A stretch of 54,540 nt of DNA from Marinifilum sp. (GTDB lineage: Bacteria > Bacteroidota > Bacteroidia > Bacteroidales > CG2-30-32-10): assembly GCA_020718065.1 (NCBI GenBank), contig DYDE01000011.1, positions 1 to 54,540 on the forward strand, written 5' to 3'. Under the pieces are notes generated by a model. It was not told where the DNA came from and searched no databases. It saw nothing but the letters and a program-made list of their open reading frames with translations. The position numbers and the translations under genes are program-made. Of this stretch, positions 7,117-16,389 are shown in pieces (the first letter of the stretch is position 1; the number at the start of each line of letters is the position of its first letter).

Positions 7117-9147
7117 GTGAGAAGAAGATGTATTAAAATTATACTCATTTTTTTATTATTAGGTTTCAACAATACATATTGCCAGACAAATAGATACCTT
7201 GACAGTTTACTTAATCTATTAAAAACAGAGAAAGATAATAAAGAAAAAGTTGACATTCTGGTTTTAATTTCTGGAGAACAGCTTAATTTCAAAAATAAAG
7301 ATGCTGTCAATAGTGCAAAAAAGGCTTTACATATTGCACAAACAGAAAATATTCCAAATTTAATAGCCAATTCTTATCTTGCACTTGGTAATGCACACTA
7401 TTTTGGCAATAATCCTGATAGTTGTTTTATCACCTTACAAAAAGCACTTAAAATATTCAGAGAAGAAAATAATGAAAAGAAAATAGCTCGGCTTTTTAAT
7501 ACATTAGGCAATTATTATAAAGACAAAAATCTTACAGATAGTGCCTTTTATTATTTTAATACTGCAAAAACCATTGCGGATAAAATAAAAGACGATGAAA
7601 TAAAAACAGTTTCGCTATTAAACTTAGGTGCATTAAACGCCAATCAATTAAAAAAATATACCATAGCCGAAGAGTATACCATCAATGCATTGGATATTGC
7701 CAATCAATTAAATAGCAAAAAACTGGAAGCTCAGGCTTATTTCAACCTTGGAATAATTCGAAAAAACATAAATGATGAAATTGTTGCTGAATCTTATTTT
7801 CTAAAATCGCTCGATTATTTTATTGAAAACAATTACATACAAAAACAAATAAATGTATATAACAGCTTGGGGTCTATTTTTTATGAAGTTAAAAATTATA
7901 AAAAAAGTAAGCGGTACTTCAATAAACTTTTATCCTTAAGTATTAAAACCAATAATTTAAAAGGGAAAGCTGCTGCATATCATAATATAGGTTCCATATT
8001 CAGGAAAAATAACAGCATCGATTCTGCAATTATTTGTTATCAAAATGCAGCACTCATAAATAAAGAATCGAATAATCTGTTCTGGTTATCAAATAATTAC
8101 GCTGAATTGGCTTTGTGTTTGTCGAAAAAGAAAGATTTTAAAATGGCTTATCAATACATTTTTCAATCCCTTCATATTGATATGTTGCGAGAAGACAGCA
8201 GTGATATTATGCAATGTTATAATATTATTGCCCAGATTCATTTCGACAACAACCTCCTAGATAGTGCTGTTATCTATTTCAATAAAAGCAATGCTATTGC
8301 TATAAAAATCAACGATGTTGAAACATTGTCCGAAAACTATCTTTTCTTATCGCAGGTATATGATAGAAAATTTGATAATAATAAAGCATTTTATTTTCTG
8401 AAGAAATACAATATACTCAATGATAGTCTTATTTCCATTGAAAATACAAAGATGGTAGAAGAATTGGAAATAAAATACAATGTTGAAAAGAAAGACCTCG
8501 AAATTGAAAATAACAAATCTTTGATAGCCAATCTTGAAACAAAAAATAAAATAAGACAAATTAGAATTGCTTTATTAATAGGTTTGTTAATAACCATCGT
8601 TATTATAAGCTTAATGATTTATAGATATATCAGCATTCGCAATAAACGCAGGACCGAAAAATTGTTTTTTGATAAACAGATGCTCGAGAAAGACATCCGG
8701 TTTTCGGAACTCGAACTGACAAAAGCGGTTGATGAGATCAATAACCAGGCTTACCTCATTCTTGAGAAAAACATCTTGATTTCTAAAATCAAAGAAGAGC
8801 TACAATCCATAAAGGATTACAAAAGTACAAGCAATGATGTAAAAATTGAAAAGATGTCGGAGCTGCTATCGGCGAAACTTGTCACCGAAGATAGCTGGCA
8901 AGAATTTAAAAAACGCTTTGATCATGTTTACCCTGATTTTAATGCCAAAATAAATCTTAGTTTCGGAAAACTTTCCCCTACTGAAACAAGGTTGGCCTGT
9001 CTCACCAAATTAAAAATCTCAAACAAAGACATAGCAGCCATGCTTGGCATCTCAACCGACAGCGTGCTTAAGTCAAGGTATCGATTAAAGAAAAAGCTAA
9101 ACCTGAACGAGGAAGAGCAACTGGATGAAGTGATAATAAACTTATAA
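7117..9147 (+). CDS. TPR-repeat membrane regulator with LuxR-type HTH
   Basis: The 676-aa product has a GTG start followed by a signal peptide (IILIFLLLGFNNTYCQ). Residues about 30-440 are tandem TPR units (for example IANSYLALGNAHYFGNN, AAAYHNIGSIFRKNNSIDSA), presumably periplasmic. A coiled-coil lead-in precedes one membrane helix at about 484-506 (ALLIGLLITIVIISLMI). A cytoplasmic coiled coil follows, then a C-terminal HTH (LSPTETRLACLTKLKISNKD, IAAMLGISTDSVLKSRYRLK) of the LuxR/GerE type. This is the common Bacteroidota one-protein TPR regulator that binds DNA from the membrane. The signal and target are unknown. It is monocistronic with its own promoter. Confidence 0.88.
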   Translation: MRRRCIKIILIFLLLGFNNTYCQTNRYLDSLLNLLKTEKDNKEKVDILVLISGEQLNFKNKDAVNSAKKALHIAQTENIPNLIANSYLALGNAHYFGNNPDSCFITLQKALKIFREENNEKKIARLFNTLGNYYKDKNLTDSAFYYFNTAKTIADKIKDDEIKTVSLLNLGALNANQLKKYTIAEEYTINALDIANQLNSKKLEAQAYFNLGIIRKNINDEIVAESYFLKSLDYFIENNYIQKQINVYNSLGSIFYEVKNYKKSKRYFNKLLSLSIKTNNLKGKAAAYHNIGSIFRKNNSIDSAIICYQNAALINKESNNLFWLSNNYAELALCLSKKKDFKMAYQYIFQSLHIDMLREDSSDIMQCYNIIAQIHFDNNLLDSAVIYFNKSNAIAIKINDVETLSENYLFLSQVYDRKFDNNKAFYFLKKYNILNDSLISIENTKMVEELEIKYNVEKKDLEIENNKSLIANLETKNKIRQIRIALLIGLLITIVIISLMIYRYISIRNKRRTEKLFFDKQMLEKDIRFSELELTKAVDEINNQAYLILEKNILISKIKEELQSIKDYKSTSNDVKIEKMSELLSAKLVTEDSWQEFKKRFDHVYPDFNAKINLSFGKLSPTETRLACLTKLKISNKDIAAMLGISTDSVLKSRYRLKKKLNLNEEEQLDEVIINL

Positions 9148-9302
9148 TTCATTCTTTCCCTTATTCACATTCCTTATTATTTTTTATTTTAAGCTTGCAA
9201 AAATGTAAGCACTTCGTGGCCCATTTCCCTGAAAATCATCAAAGTAAAATTTGTCCATATTTTTGTCTATACAGCTTTCACTAGAATATGTTTTTAAGCA
9301 TT

Positions 9303-9310
9303 TAGTTTTG
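9303..9310 (+). promoter_or_regulatory. -7 element TAGTTTTG for the mosaic T9SS gene
   Basis: It is an exact TAnnTTTG match, 39 bp before the ATG at 9350. No matching -33 TTG was found at standard spacing. Confidence 0.5.
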
Positions 9311-9337
9311 TAAAAATATTTAATATCATTAAAAATT

Positions 9338-9344
9338 AAGGAGG
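9338..9344 (+). promoter_or_regulatory. Strong Shine-Dalgarno AAGGAGG
   Basis: A seven-base anti-16S match lies 5 nt before the ATG at 9350. It fixes that start and suggests high translation. Confidence 0.7.
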
Positions 9345-9349
9345 CATAT

Positions 9350-12300
9350 ATGAAATCATTTCAGGTTCTATTTCTAATTGTTTTTATTTCAGTTATCGGA
9401 GTTTCACAAAATCCAGGAGAACTTGATCCAAGCTATAATAATGGCTCTGTTGTTTCAGGTGGATTAAATTACGCTATTGCACTTCAAACTGATGGAAAAA
9501 TATTAGTTGGAAGTAAAAATTTTCAACTTATTCGGTTGTTAAATAATGGTATTGGGGATCCTACATTTGTCTCAGCATATTGGACAGGGAATGGTGAAAT
9601 TAATTCTATTGCTATACAATCTGATGGTAAAATTATAGCAGCTGGAAATATCAGATCGGGTATTGCGCCTTCGGATATTCTTGTTATAAGGTATAATCAA
9701 AACGGTTCACTAGATACTTCATTTGCATCTGGAGGTATATTTTTTTATGCTCCCACTACTGGCTATGATTATGCCCGTGATGTGGCTATACAAAGTGATA
9801 ATAAAATTGTTCTTTCATGCGAATACTCCAGCGGAATGAACAATTCAGATGTTGCTGTTATCAGGTTAAATTCTAATGGAACTTATGATAACTCTTTTGG
9901 TGTTAACGGTATTCGCACATTTTCAGCTTATCCAATGTGGGAAGAACCTCATTCGGTCAAAATTCAAACAGATGGTAAAATTGTTATTGCAGGTCATCAT
10001 ACCAGTACTACAGGACGGAATTTATTTCTGGCACGCATAAATCCAAATGGGAACATGGATAGTACATTTTCAGGGGATGGTATTTATAATATTCCCTTTT
10101 GTGGTGGAGCATATGATATGTTAATACAACCTGATGGAAAATATGTTATTGCCGGAACCATTCACTTAGGGACTGTTGATAATTATGCTGTTTACAGATT
10201 TAACCCGAATGCTACCATTGATGGAACCTTTGGGGTTGGAGGGGTGTTTTCAATATTTTTAGGATATTACGATTATGGTCGTGCTATAGCTTTGCAGTCC
10301 GATGGAAAAATATTGTTTGCAGGTTATCAAAGCTCAAATTCCGGAGGTAATGCTTTGTCAGCTACACTCTTTCGTCTTTTAAGCAACGGGACAGTTGACC
10401 CTACATTTTCAAATGACGGCTATTTAGTTACCGATTTAAGCTATGCTTATGACATAGCTATACAACCTGATGGAAAAATATTATTGGCAGGTGACCAAAA
10501 TTTTCCACAAGTTAATGGCAGAGTGGAAAGGTATTATGCAAAAAACTACGAAAACACTTTGAATTTTGATGGTTCCAACGATTATGTGGAAATCCCTGAT
10601 AACGACAATGGTATTTCATCAGCATTTACTGTAGAGACATGGGTGAACTGGCAGCAAGACGGTGTGCAGTTTATCTGTGGAAAATCTGTGGAACAAATGG
10701 AAATTCATACTTCTTCCGGTGGAAATCTGCGCTTTATACCGACTTCGGGAGTTTATCTCGATGCAACTAATGTTTTACCAATTGGAAGATGGACACATAT
10801 TGCCTGCATTTACGACCCTTCACAATCCATAGCAAAAATGTATATCAATGGTAAGGAAGTCGCATTAGTAAATAATGGATCTAATCCAATAACAACACCT
10901 ATGAGCAATACAACTTCTGTTTTTAACATTGGCAGACGATCCAACAATTCGTTATATTTTAAAGGCTCTATTGACGAATTTCGTATTTGGAACAGACTGC
11001 GTTCCCTGATAGAAATAGAAGCGGATTTTATTCATGGAATCAGTCCCATCGGGCAAGACGGACTTGTTTCCTATTATACATTTAACCAGGGAATACCAGA
11101 TAGCAATAACACTACTGTAACATCTTTTATCGATAATTCAGGAACTTTTAATGGTGTTTTAAATAATTTTTCACTCAGTGGTGGCAATTCCAATTGGATT
11201 GAAAGTTATGCGATGGTAGTTCCTATAGCAAATTCTGCAATTAATATTAATGACACCTCGTTCACAGCTTATTGGACCAAACCTACGGTTGGAATTGTTG
11301 AAAATTATTTCGTTGAAGTTGCCACTGACAGCAATTTTACTGCTCAGATTCCCGGATCTCCTTTTACGGTTTTTTATCTCGATTCCACACTTTTGGTTAC
11401 CTCTGAAAGCAACAATATTTATTATTACAGAATTAGCGCTAACAAAAATTCTGTTAATCATCAAGGGGCTTATAGTAACACTATTGCTGTAAATACTCAC
11501 TCATATATTATAACGACATCTGTAAATCCAGTTGGATCTGGAACAGTATCAGGTGCGGGTGTTTATTATGCCGAAAACACTGTTACACTCACAGCAACAG
11601 AAAATACTGGTTATACATTTAAAAACTGGACAGAAAACGGAATTCCTGTTTCAACCAATTCAGTGTATACATTTACTGCAAATGCAAATAGAACAATTGT
11701 TGCAAATTATTCCATTGTTCCTGTTGCCGATATGCTTACATTTTCTACAAATCATTCGGGTGTGCAAACCCGCTACCCAAATGCAAATGTTTACAATTTA
11801 GGGAATATAGGCTCCACAGATGCGCTTACAAGTTTGTACATCAGGGTTATTGATGACAATATTGAAACATCTAACAGATATGTGATGTATAATGGCAGTG
11901 AGTTAGGACAATTAAATTTTCAGGGAAATAGTTCCTGGGTATTTATTCCCACTGCGCCTTTCAATTGGTCGGTAGGGCTCAATACGATGACCACTCAATT
12001 TGCTGATTATGATGGAAATTTACTTAATATTACAGTTAATTTTACGTTGGTACAAGAGTATTCTATTGCTGCCAATGCTTATCCAATTAGTTCTGGAACA
12101 ATAAGTGGTACAGGCCTATATAATCAAGGTTCTACTGTTGTTCTTGCCGCAACAGCAAACCCAGGGTACAGTTTTGTGAATTGGACAGAAAATGGAATTG
12201 TAGTTTCAACGAATGCTAACTATACCTTCATTGCAAATGCAAACAGAACATTGGTTGCTAATTTTAACTTAATATCAGAAGTAAGAGAATTGATAAAAAC

Positions 12301-12544
12301 AGATTTATTAAAAATATATCCCAATCCTACAATTGGTTTTTTTATAATTTTCTGTGAAACACAAGTAATTAAAAACATAGTAATTACTGACATTTCAGGA
12401 AAGATAATTTATTCATCTGTTGACCAGAAAATCAATTCTTTATCAAATCAACAGATTGATTTAAGTAAACAACTTTCGGGAATGTATTTTATCAAAATTA
12501 TTACAAACAAAAACATTTTAACTGGAAAGATTGTAAAAGAATAA
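9350..12544 (+). CDS. Large mosaic secreted protein: delta-60 propeller, LamG, InlB-type repeats, T9SS domain
   Basis: The 1064-aa product has a signal peptide (residues 1-19). Residues about 22-395 hold seven or so units with the signature IAIQPDGKILLAG / DPTFSNDG, the delta-60 repeat that builds a beta-propeller. Residues about 400-590 are a LamG/concanavalin-like domain (LNFDGSNDYVEIPD, AFTVETWVNW, FKGSIDEFRIWNRLR). A fibronectin-III-like stretch follows (about 625-720), then two InlB-like repeats (SGTVSGAG...GYTFKNWTENG and SGTISGTG...GYSFVNWTENG), and a sorting domain (IYPNPTIGFF, LSGMYFIKI) closes it. It is probably a surface adhesin or cell-envelope display protein. A terminator follows at 12597. 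Confidence 0.88.
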   Translation: MKSFQVLFLIVFISVIGVSQNPGELDPSYNNGSVVSGGLNYAIALQTDGKILVGSKNFQLIRLLNNGIGDPTFVSAYWTGNGEINSIAIQSDGKIIAAGNIRSGIAPSDILVIRYNQNGSLDTSFASGGIFFYAPTTGYDYARDVAIQSDNKIVLSCEYSSGMNNSDVAVIRLNSNGTYDNSFGVNGIRTFSAYPMWEEPHSVKIQTDGKIVIAGHHTSTTGRNLFLARINPNGNMDSTFSGDGIYNIPFCGGAYDMLIQPDGKYVIAGTIHLGTVDNYAVYRFNPNATIDGTFGVGGVFSIFLGYYDYGRAIALQSDGKILFAGYQSSNSGGNALSATLFRLLSNGTVDPTFSNDGYLVTDLSYAYDIAIQPDGKILLAGDQNFPQVNGRVERYYAKNYENTLNFDGSNDYVEIPDNDNGISSAFTVETWVNWQQDGVQFICGKSVEQMEIHTSSGGNLRFIPTSGVYLDATNVLPIGRWTHIACIYDPSQSIAKMYINGKEVALVNNGSNPITTPMSNTTSVFNIGRRSNNSLYFKGSIDEFRIWNRLRSLIEIEADFIHGISPIGQDGLVSYYTFNQGIPDSNNTTVTSFIDNSGTFNGVLNNFSLSGGNSNWIESYAMVVPIANSAININDTSFTAYWTKPTVGIVENYFVEVATDSNFTAQIPGSPFTVFYLDSTLLVTSESNNIYYYRISANKNSVNHQGAYSNTIAVNTHSYIITTSVNPVGSGTVSGAGVYYAENTVTLTATENTGYTFKNWTENGIPVSTNSVYTFTANANRTIVANYSIVPVADMLTFSTNHSGVQTRYPNANVYNLGNIGSTDALTSLYIRVIDDNIETSNRYVMYNGSELGQLNFQGNSSWVFIPTAPFNWSVGLNTMTTQFADYDGNLLNITVNFTLVQEYSIAANAYPISSGTISGTGLYNQGSTVVLAATANPGYSFVNWTENGIVVSTNANYTFIANANRTLVANFNLISEVRELIKTDLLKIYPNPTIGFFIIFCETQVIKNIVITDISGKIIYSSVDQKINSLSNQQIDLSKQLSGMYFIKIITNKNILTGKIVKE

Positions 12545-12596
12545 TAAAATTAATTATTAATTCAAAGAACACAGCTAATCAATATCTTTTAAGATC

Positions 12597-12630
12597 AAAA
12601 GGGACTTTCTTCTATAGATGGTCTCTTTTT
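12597..12630 (+). terminator. Terminator after the mosaic T9SS gene
   Basis: AAAGGGAC pairs with GTCTCTTT (one G-T) across a 15-nt loop and runs into TTTTT, about 55 bp after the stop codon. Confidence 0.7.
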
Positions 12631-12681
12631 GATTTATTGAAGTTACTATAAATTTATTTAAAATATCTATTTTAATATATT

Positions 12682-12689
12682 TATTTTTG
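12682..12689 (+). promoter_or_regulatory. -7 element TATTTTTG for the TonB-C gene
   Basis: It is an exact TAnnTTTG match, 44 bp before the ATG at 12734. Confidence 0.45.
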
Positions 12690-12733
12690 CCTCGTATAAA
12701 TTAATTATCAAACTAAAACTTATCAATAATTAG

Positions 12734-13570
12734 ATGAAAAAACTTTTACTCTTAATCTTTATGTTTATATGCCTGACAGCTTATACTCAAAACAAAAAAG
12801 CCATCAAACTATTTGATAAAGGAGTTATAGCCTTTAATGAAAAAAGGTTCAAGGAGGCTGATTCCTTGTTTGCTTTGTCATTAAAAATGGAACCAAATGC
12901 AGATACTTATTTTAATTTGGCTGCTGTCAAAAACGAATTGGGTGATCGTTGTGGCTTTTGTGAAAACATAAATAAATCTATTTCATTTGGTAATACTGAT
13001 GCTGTTGCATTATATATTAAAAATTGTATTAAAAACGATACACTGTATTATAAAAACATTAAAGAACCAAATGTTGTTTTTTATTGTATTAAATCTGACC
13101 ATATTTGTTTAAAAAATAAATTCTATTATGTATATAAAGAATATCAGGAAAAAGGTCAAAAAAAATCTGGTTCTTTTTATGTTGATACAAATATGATTAA
13201 GGTTACAGAGCTTATATCCCCAAACTGTGAAATAGAAAAATTTTTCAAAGAAAATATGCCTTATTCTGTTGTTGAAGAAATGCCTTATTTTCCCGAAGGA
13301 GATGAGGCACGTATAAAATTTATTACTGAAAACCTTGTTTATCCGGCAAAATCTAAATATAATAATATCCAGGGTACTGTATATGTCACATTTATTATTG
13401 AACCCGATGGAACTATTAACGATGTTAAAATTCTTAGAGGAATAGGTGGTGGTTGTGACGAAGAATGTATCAGAATTATTAAACTGATGCCCAAATGGAT
13501 TCCCGGAAAACTTAATGGGAAACCAGTAAGAGTTCAATATAATTTGCCAATTAAGTTTACTTTGAATTAA
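12734..13570 (+). CDS. Periplasmic TonB C-terminal domain protein
   Basis: The 278-aa product has a signal peptide (MKKLLLLIFMFICLTAYTQ). Residues about 20-95 look like a TPR pair (KRFKEADSLFALSLKMEPNA, YFNLAAVKNELGD). Residues about 180-278 form a TonB C-terminal domain (YPAKSKYNNIQGTVYVTFII, EPDGTINDVKILRG, MPKWIPGKLNGKPV, LPIKFTLN). Unlike true TonB it has a cleavable signal instead of a proline-rich anchored stalk, so it is more likely a periplasmic or lipid-free accessory than an energy transducer. It is 35 bp upstream of the next gene and probably shares its transcript. Confidence 0.82.
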   Translation: MKKLLLLIFMFICLTAYTQNKKAIKLFDKGVIAFNEKRFKEADSLFALSLKMEPNADTYFNLAAVKNELGDRCGFCENINKSISFGNTDAVALYIKNCIKNDTLYYKNIKEPNVVFYCIKSDHICLKNKFYYVYKEYQEKGQKKSGSFYVDTNMIKVTELISPNCEIEKFFKENMPYSVVEEMPYFPEGDEARIKFITENLVYPAKSKYNNIQGTVYVTFIIEPDGTINDVKILRGIGGGCDEECIRIIKLMPKWIPGKLNGKPVRVQYNLPIKFTLN

Positions 13571-13605
13571 TAATCTCAAGAGAAATATTAAGTAAATAAA
13601 AAAAA

Positions 13606-14235
13606 ATGAAAAAGACAATTCTGTTTATTCTTATTCTTATCCCCTTTAATTTATTGATGGCACAAACCGACACCATTAAAATCGGGGCATATAAAACTTT
13701 CACAGATTTTATTAATAATAAGCCTTTTGTAAATAAAACATTTAAACTTAAACCCAGAAAAACCATATCGGATATTCCATCTTTTTGGGTTGTAAATGAT
13801 ACTCCCATAGTAAACAAATATTTTATTGATGTGCATAACTGGGGGATATATAATGGAGAATATCTGTATATTAACAGTAAATGGGTTAATGACAAAAAAG
13901 GACATTTAAGAGTACAGGAATTTGGGAGATATTCCTATTTCGAAGCTGAAGCTATAATGAGCAATTCGCAGCAGGAATCAGTAAAAAAATCTTCAACCAT
14001 GGGAGGCGGAATGGGGACTATTATATCTAAAGCTGTCATTTATGGACAAATTGCTCATAATACACATTATATTCTGGATCTAAAAACAGGATATGTATAT
14101 CAATTAACCAAAATTAATTTAATGAGTATTTTAGAAACAGAGCCAGACTTAAAGGAGCAATTTAAAAAAGAAGAAAAACAAGATGATTTAAATATTCTTA
14201 AGAAGTATATTAAATTATTGAATAATAACAAATAA
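13606..14235 (+). CDS. Secreted protein of unknown function
   Basis: The 209-aa product has a signal peptide (LFILILIPFNLLMAQ). The body (FTDFINNKPFVNKTFKLKPR, FIDVHNWGIYNGEYLYINSK, SYFEAEAIMSNSQQES) recalls the DUF6563-like secreted proteins of Bacteroidota, with a glycine-rich middle (TMGGGMGTIISK) and a helical charged C-terminus. I make no functional claim. It directly follows the TonB-C gene. Confidence 0.65.
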   Translation: MKKTILFILILIPFNLLMAQTDTIKIGAYKTFTDFINNKPFVNKTFKLKPRKTISDIPSFWVVNDTPIVNKYFIDVHNWGIYNGEYLYINSKWVNDKKGHLRVQEFGRYSYFEAEAIMSNSQQESVKKSSTMGGGMGTIISKAVIYGQIAHNTHYILDLKTGYVYQLTKINLMSILETEPDLKEQFKKEEKQDDLNILKKYIKLLNNNK

Positions 14236-14352
14236 TACATTTCTATACATTTCAGGATTAGGAAATTACAATAGTTACTAATTGTATATTCAAAAAAAAT
14301 CAATTAGCATTATTTGATATTTTCCATAACTTTATTGCATTAATTTAATAAT

Positions 14353-15621
14353 ATGGAAATACTTCAACACATTCCGGTAAATCTTATCAACTTTGTTTTG
14401 GTTACATTGTTATCGCTGATAATAGGTTTGGAACAAAGTCGTCTGCTTCATGTAAAAGACGACCGTAAGTTATTTGGTACAGATCGTACTTTCACTTTTA
14501 TTGGTATATTAGGTTTTGTATTATATATTATACAACCAGAAACATTATATTTATATATGGGTGGAGGTTTGGTGCTCTCTGTAATGCTGGGTCTTTATTA
14601 TCATAATAAACTTAAAAATCTCAATAAATATGGGATGACCACTATTATGATCGCATTGCTTACTTATTGCATCGCTCCTCTTATAATTACCCAACCTAAA
14701 TGGCTGGCAATATTGATAATAGTTACAGTATTGATATTTACCGAAATGAAAGAAAGATTCAACCTATTATCTCAAAAGTTTGATAGTGATGAATTTATTA
14801 CGCTGGGTAAGTTTTTGGTTATTGCAGGGGTTGTTTTACCAGTAGTTCCTAACGAGCCCTTTGTTCCTTATCTTTCTTTAACTCCTTATAAGATTTGGCT
14901 TGCTGTTGTGGTTATTTCAAGTATATCTTACATAAGTTATTTGCTTAAAAAATTTATATTTAAAGATTCCGGTATAATTATTTCGGGCATATTAGGTGGA
15001 TTATACAGTAGCACCGCTACAACCTTTATAATAGCAAGAAAAAGTAAAGAAGCTACAGCCAATGAATATCGTTATGCTGCCGCAATTGTTTTTGCTACAG
15101 TAATGATGTACCTTCGTATCCTCATTATTATGTTTATTTTCAATCCGGAATTGGGATATAAGCTACTTCCTGCATTTCTTACTATGATATTAGTATCAAC
15201 ATTAACAGGTATTGGGATTTTCTTTTTCAGAAAAAAAACAGAATCTACAGATGTTAATAAAACTACTGATGATAAAAATCCTCTTGAATTTAAGGTTGCT
15301 ATTATATTTACATTACTTTATATTGTATTTACTATTATTACTTACTATACAATTGCCTATTTTGGTGTAAAAGGATTGAATTTATTATCATTTATTGTTG
15401 GAACGACAGATATTGACCCATTTTTAATCAATTTGTTTCAGGGTGGTTTTAGTGTTAGTATTAATGTAATTGCAATAGCTACCCTTCAGTCTATTATCAG
15501 TAATAATATTTTAAAAACCATTTATGCAGTAGTTCTATCTAATAAAAAAATCATAAAACCTATAATAATTGGCTTTGCTATTATTATAATCACCAATACC
15601 ATATTCGCAATTTTATTATAA
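14353..15621 (+). CDS. MgtC/SapB-DUF4010 family membrane protein
   Basis: The 422-aa polytopic protein has an N-terminal MgtC/SapB-like unit (VTLLSLIIGLEQSRLLHVKD, then GTDRTFTFIGILG) with the family's GLERQ-type motif. A DUF4010-like C-terminal half follows (GILGGLYSSTATTFIIARKS, TLLYIVFTIITYYTIAYFGV, FVVGTTDIDPF-like GTTDIDPFLINLFQGG). There are about 11-12 membrane helices. The family has been connected to Mg2+/low-phosphate adaptation, but the substrate is unproven. It lies immediately upstream of a Pho-box array and the Pit pair, which fits a role in phosphate or cation balance. Confidence 0.8.
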   Translation: MEILQHIPVNLINFVLVTLLSLIIGLEQSRLLHVKDDRKLFGTDRTFTFIGILGFVLYIIQPETLYLYMGGGLVLSVMLGLYYHNKLKNLNKYGMTTIMIALLTYCIAPLIITQPKWLAILIIVTVLIFTEMKERFNLLSQKFDSDEFITLGKFLVIAGVVLPVVPNEPFVPYLSLTPYKIWLAVVVISSISYISYLLKKFIFKDSGIIISGILGGLYSSTATTFIIARKSKEATANEYRYAAAIVFATVMMYLRILIIMFIFNPELGYKLLPAFLTMILVSTLTGIGIFFFRKKTESTDVNKTTDDKNPLEFKVAIIFTLLYIVFTIITYYTIAYFGVKGLNLLSFIVGTTDIDPFLINLFQGGFSVSINVIAIATLQSIISNNILKTIYAVVLSNKKIIKPIIIGFAIIIITNTIFAILL

Positions 15622-15695
15622 TTAACATAAACTTAACATTAATTTAACATTTAACATTAAATTAACATTGGGTATTAAAAATATGTTTTTCTTTG
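15622..15695 (+). promoter_or_regulatory. Pho-box-like array upstream of DUF47-pit
   Basis: TTAACAT occurs at 15622, 15633 and 15644 (11-bp period) and again at 15651 and 15662 (11-bp period, second phase). A weak -7 element TTTCTTTG (15688-15695) starts 19 bp after the last repeat. 7-bp repeats with 4-bp spacers are the layout of PhoB boxes. The same word is used at pstS and the porin. Confidence 0.75.
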
Positions 15696-15732
15696 CTTTT
15701 TAAATAAAACACTATAAAAAAAATATAAAAAC

Positions 15733-16380
15733 ATGAAACTGAGTAGAATATTTCAGATTTTGGTACCAAAGGACACAAAATTCTTTGATTTGTTTGAGAA
15801 AGACACAGCAAATCTTGTTGCTGGTGCCGAATTGTTTGTAAAACTTGTAAAAGAAAACGATACCGCACTTCAGGTAGAAACTATCAAACAGATAAAAGAA
15901 ATTGAAAATATGGGGGACGATATTACCCATACTATTTTCAAAGAGTTGAACCAAACCTTTATCACTCCTTTTGATAGGGAAGATATTCACGAACTTGCAT
16001 CTACCATTGACGATGTAATGGATTGTATCAATGGTTCTGCTCAACGTATCAAGATGTTTAAACCACAGCATCTCATTCCGGAATTTGCAAGAATAGCGGA
16101 ACTTATCTTTAGTGCTTGTAGCGAATTACAGGTAGCTGTCAAAGAACTAAGAAACTTTAAAAATCCGGAAAAGATTACAGAATCATGTATAAGGGTTAAT
16201 TTCATCGAAAATCAGGTGGACGATATGTATCATGCTGCTATTTCGAGTATGTTTGAGACCCAAACCAATGCTATTGAATTGATTAAATTAAAAGAAATAG
16301 CTATGACGATGGAAAAAGCAACCGACAAAGCCGAAGATGTTTCGGATGTTATCAAGACCATTATTATTAAAAACGCCTAA
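15733..16380 (+). CDS. DUF47 family Pit accessory protein (PhoU-like)
   Basis: The 215-aa cytoplasmic all-helical protein is of the DUF47/PhoU-like family, which usually sits next to Pit transporters and modulates Pi uptake. Visible signatures are IKEIENMGDDITHTIFKELN, the FITPFDREDIHELASTIDDV motif with its acidic metal-binding residues, and the C-terminal MEKATDKAEDVSDVIKTI. Length is normal. It ends 9 bp before pit and shares the Pho-box-like promoter, so the two form an operon. Confidence 0.92.
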   Translation: MKLSRIFQILVPKDTKFFDLFEKDTANLVAGAELFVKLVKENDTALQVETIKQIKEIENMGDDITHTIFKELNQTFITPFDREDIHELASTIDDVMDCINGSAQRIKMFKPQHLIPEFARIAELIFSACSELQVAVKELRNFKNPEKITESCIRVNFIENQVDDMYHAAISSMFETQTNAIELIKLKEIAMTMEKATDKAEDVSDVIKTIIIKNA

Positions 16381-16389
16381 TTCCATTAT

